This document shows positions 5,114 through 6,710 of a stretch of 6,710 bases of DNA, piece after piece. The notes beneath the pieces were generated by a model, which was not told the origin of the DNA, did no database searches, and was given only the letters and a program-made list of their open reading frames with translations. The stretch comes from Planctomycetota bacterium (lineage in GTDB: Bacteria > Planctomycetota > B129-G9). How positions within the stretch are numbered: position 1 is the first letter of the stretch; each line of letters starts with the position of its first letter. The stretch is taken from assembly GCA_030607235.1 (NCBI GenBank), contig JAUWEX010000064.1:1-6710 (forward strand), read 5' to 3'. The position numbers were made by a program, and so were the translations under genes.

Positions 5114-6710
5114 ATGTGCAAAACGATTTTCATATCGGTGATTGTCGTACTAATTTGTCTAACGCCGGCGACGTCCGACGAAGGCGCGGGAAAAACGCCC
5201 TCTTCCGAGCGCGGCGTCTGTCGACTCGTCTCGGTCGAACACACCTGTCGCGGCCTGTCCGAGAAACTCGCCTTCGCCTTCGCGCCGAAAAAAGACGCCT
5301 CCGGCGGCGCGACCGTGCCAGAGTACGAGGTGCTTCATCTCGAATTCTCCTCAAGGCTTATCATCACCCTCAAAAACACTGACACCGCCGCGAAACGGCC
5401 CGACGTCGTCTCGCCGCTCGTCCGCGGGGTCGAGATAAAACGCATCGGCGCCAACACCGAGATACACATCCAGACCCGCCGCGACATCGTTTATTCCGTG
5501 CGGACCGATCCGCATAAGGCGGACGGCACGCTGGTCGTAACGCTGGCCGATCCCGCGAAGTCGCGCTACTGGCTGCGGATCGACTCGCTCGACTTCTCCT
5601 CGCCCCCGGCGACCGGGCGGCTGCGCTCGGCCTTGCTGCGCCGGGACATCGCGGCCTTCCCCGTAAAAATCGCGGACGGAAAATACTTCGTCGCCTGCGA
5701 AGAATCCTGGCGGGACGCCACGGCCGCCGAAAAGAAAAAGGCCGAATTGCGCGAGGCCCTCGACGAAATTATCGCCGCCGACCCGCGCCTGCCCTTCGCC
5801 GCAGCGGTCTCGGTCGAATACGGCCTCGGCGCCGACGGCGCGAAGGAACTGCGCCTGCCGCCGCGCGACCCCAAAATCGAAGCACTCGTCCGCGCGCTCG
5901 AAAAAGACCCCGCCGACTACAAGGCCAGCCTCGAGAGCAAACTGCTCAGCGACACCTGCCGCGAAATCCTCAAACACGGCGCCGCCGCGATACCGTCGCT
6001 GGTCAGGGGCGCCTACGACGAAAACGACAACGTGCGCCGCTCGTGCATCTTCATGATCCTCTTCGACGAGAAGCGAATCTCCGCGGCCGCGCCCAGCGTG
6101 CGGATATCGGTGATGATCGACGCGATGGCCGAGAAGGACGCCACGCTGCGCACCGAGGCCCTGCTGCGCCTGACTTACCTGGAACTCGTACCCGCGCTGT
6201 TGCCCGCGATAACCGCCGCGCTCGACGACAAGGAAGCCTGGGTGCGTTTCTTCGCCGCGCAGAAACTCGCGCAAAACGGCGCGGCGCGCGGCGTTCCCGG
6301 CCTGATAGACTGCATCGCCGTCGACGAAACCTGCAGCAGGGCGGGCGAGGTGCTGTGCGCGGTAACCCGGAAGCGGTTCAACCCCGGCGGCCCCGGCGCG
6401 TGCCCGAGCGAAAAACGGCCCGGACTCGTCAAGGAGTGGAAATACTGGTGGAAACAGACCGGGCGTTTTGTCGCGCTGCCGCTTGAGCCGCAACTCTACG
6501 AATCGGCGCAAAAGACGATCGAAGATTTCGTGCTCGGCGTCTCGGACGATTCCGCCAAAGGCCCGCGGAACGCGCAATTCACGCGGCGTGGCGGATTCGT
6601 CTTCGGTCGCAGGTTCGACAAACTCGCGGTTCTGGGCCTCTTCGACGGGATCGAAGACGGCGAGCCGGCTCTCCGATTCCAGACCGAGATCGCGATCGAA
6701 TCCCCGCCCG
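5114..6710 (+). CDS. Exported HEAT-repeat protein of unknown function (3' end outside window)
   Basis: The frame is open from ATG 5114 to the window edge (532 complete codons, no stop). ATG 5114 is the first in-frame ATG after the terminator; no good Shine-Dalgarno sequence precedes it. Residues 1-21 look like a Sec signal peptide: M-C-K-T, a hydrophobic core (residues 5-16), then a plausible A-T-S cleavage site before D22. C15 does not sit in a proper lipobox. Residues about 75-148 are beta-rich (GVEIKRIGANTEIHIQTRR, then LVVTLADPA) and faintly recall an AMIN-like domain; this is only a resemblance. Residues about 285-410 are helical HEAT/PBS-lyase-like repeats, for example IPSLVRGAYDENDNVRRS and LLPAITAALDDKEAWVRFFA. 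A W442-x-x-W445-W446 segment (EWKYWWKQTG) follows; similar segments after HEAT repeats are, as I recall, common in Planctomycetota proteins. A periplasmic binding or scaffold role is only inferred. I do not recognise a named family. Confidence 0.8.
   Translation, partial: MCKTIFISVIVVLICLTPATSDEGAGKTPSSERGVCRLVSVEHTCRGLSEKLAFAFAPKKDASGGATVPEYEVLHLEFSSRLIITLKNTDTAAKRPDVVSPLVRGVEIKRIGANTEIHIQTRRDIVYSVRTDPHKADGTLVVTLADPAKSRYWLRIDSLDFSSPPATGRLRSALLRRDIAAFPVKIADGKYFVACEESWRDATAAEKKKAELREALDEIIAADPRLPFAAAVSVEYGLGADGAKELRLPPRDPKIEALVRALEKDPADYKASLESKLLSDTCREILKHGAAAIPSLVRGAYDENDNVRRSCIFMILFDEKRISAAAPSVRISVMIDAMAEKDATLRTEALLRLTYLELVPALLPAITAALDDKEAWVRFFAAQKLAQNGAARGVPGLIDCIAVDETCSRAGEVLCAVTRKRFNPGGPGACPSEKRPGLVKEWKYWWKQTGRFVALPLEPQLYESAQKTIEDFVLGVSDDSAKGPRNAQFTRRGGFVFGRRFDKLAVLGLFDGIEDGEPALRFQTEIAIESPP

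Noticed and set aside
5085..5115. TTGAAA at 5085-5090 as a -35 box for the HEAT-repeat gene
   Set aside because: No acceptable -10 hexamer lies 16-18 nt downstream, and the start codon would be almost on top of it. I cannot support a promoter here.
4093..5244. A 383-codon open frame on the - strand opposite mraY and the spacer
   Set aside because: It runs antisense through the clearly coding mraY and across the terminator. The product is rich in His, Arg and Gln with no motif.
5351..6577. A 408-codon open frame on the - strand
   Set aside because: It lies entirely antisense to the HEAT-repeat gene, which has a signal peptide and recognisable repeats. The antisense translation is low-complexity and Arg/Gly/Val-rich with no recognisable domain, as expected from GC-rich codon bias.

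Overview
The window is GC-rich bacterial chromosomal DNA, coding almost end to end on the + strand. It holds one end of a division/cell-wall (dcw) cluster in the order ftsI (5' part missing), murE, murF, mraY. After a short spacer with a hairpin terminator there is the 5' part of an unrelated exported HEAT-repeat protein whose frame is still open at the right edge.

Layout: about the last 306 codons of a class B penicillin-binding protein (1-923); murE (920-2425), sharing an ATGA stop/start with it; murF (2448-3848), 22 nt further on; mraY (3826-4941), overlapping the end of murF by 23 nt; a non-coding spacer (4942-5113) with a strong GC-rich hairpin at 5053-5081; then the secreted repeat protein (5114 to the window end). 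The tight packing and overlaps indicate one polycistronic message for the first four genes, ending at the hairpin.

The four cell-wall genes cover consecutive steps. MurE adds the third stem-peptide residue (meso-diaminopimelate, judged from its DNPR motif) to UDP-MurNAc-dipeptide. MurF adds D-Ala-D-Ala. MraY moves the phospho-MurNAc-pentapeptide onto undecaprenyl phosphate to make lipid I. The FtsI-type transpeptidase cross-links the finished strands at the septum. The expected murD, ftsW and murG do not follow mraY here, so the cluster is split after mraY.

The organism cannot be named from this sequence. Several things suggest a deep-branching Gram-negative-type lineage, with Planctomycetota or a relative as my best but weak guess: meso-DAP peptidoglycan, high GC, the wording of MurF (an NAPGEIA stretch, then HLAGLKSM and VAEEKA), and a secreted HEAT protein with a W-x-x-WW segment after the repeats. 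I see no mobile element, CRISPR array, tRNA, rRNA or obvious new system. The most notable points are substitutions at normally invariant sites: the Walker A lysine of MurF is glutamine, and the histidine triad of MraY reads H-Y-H.
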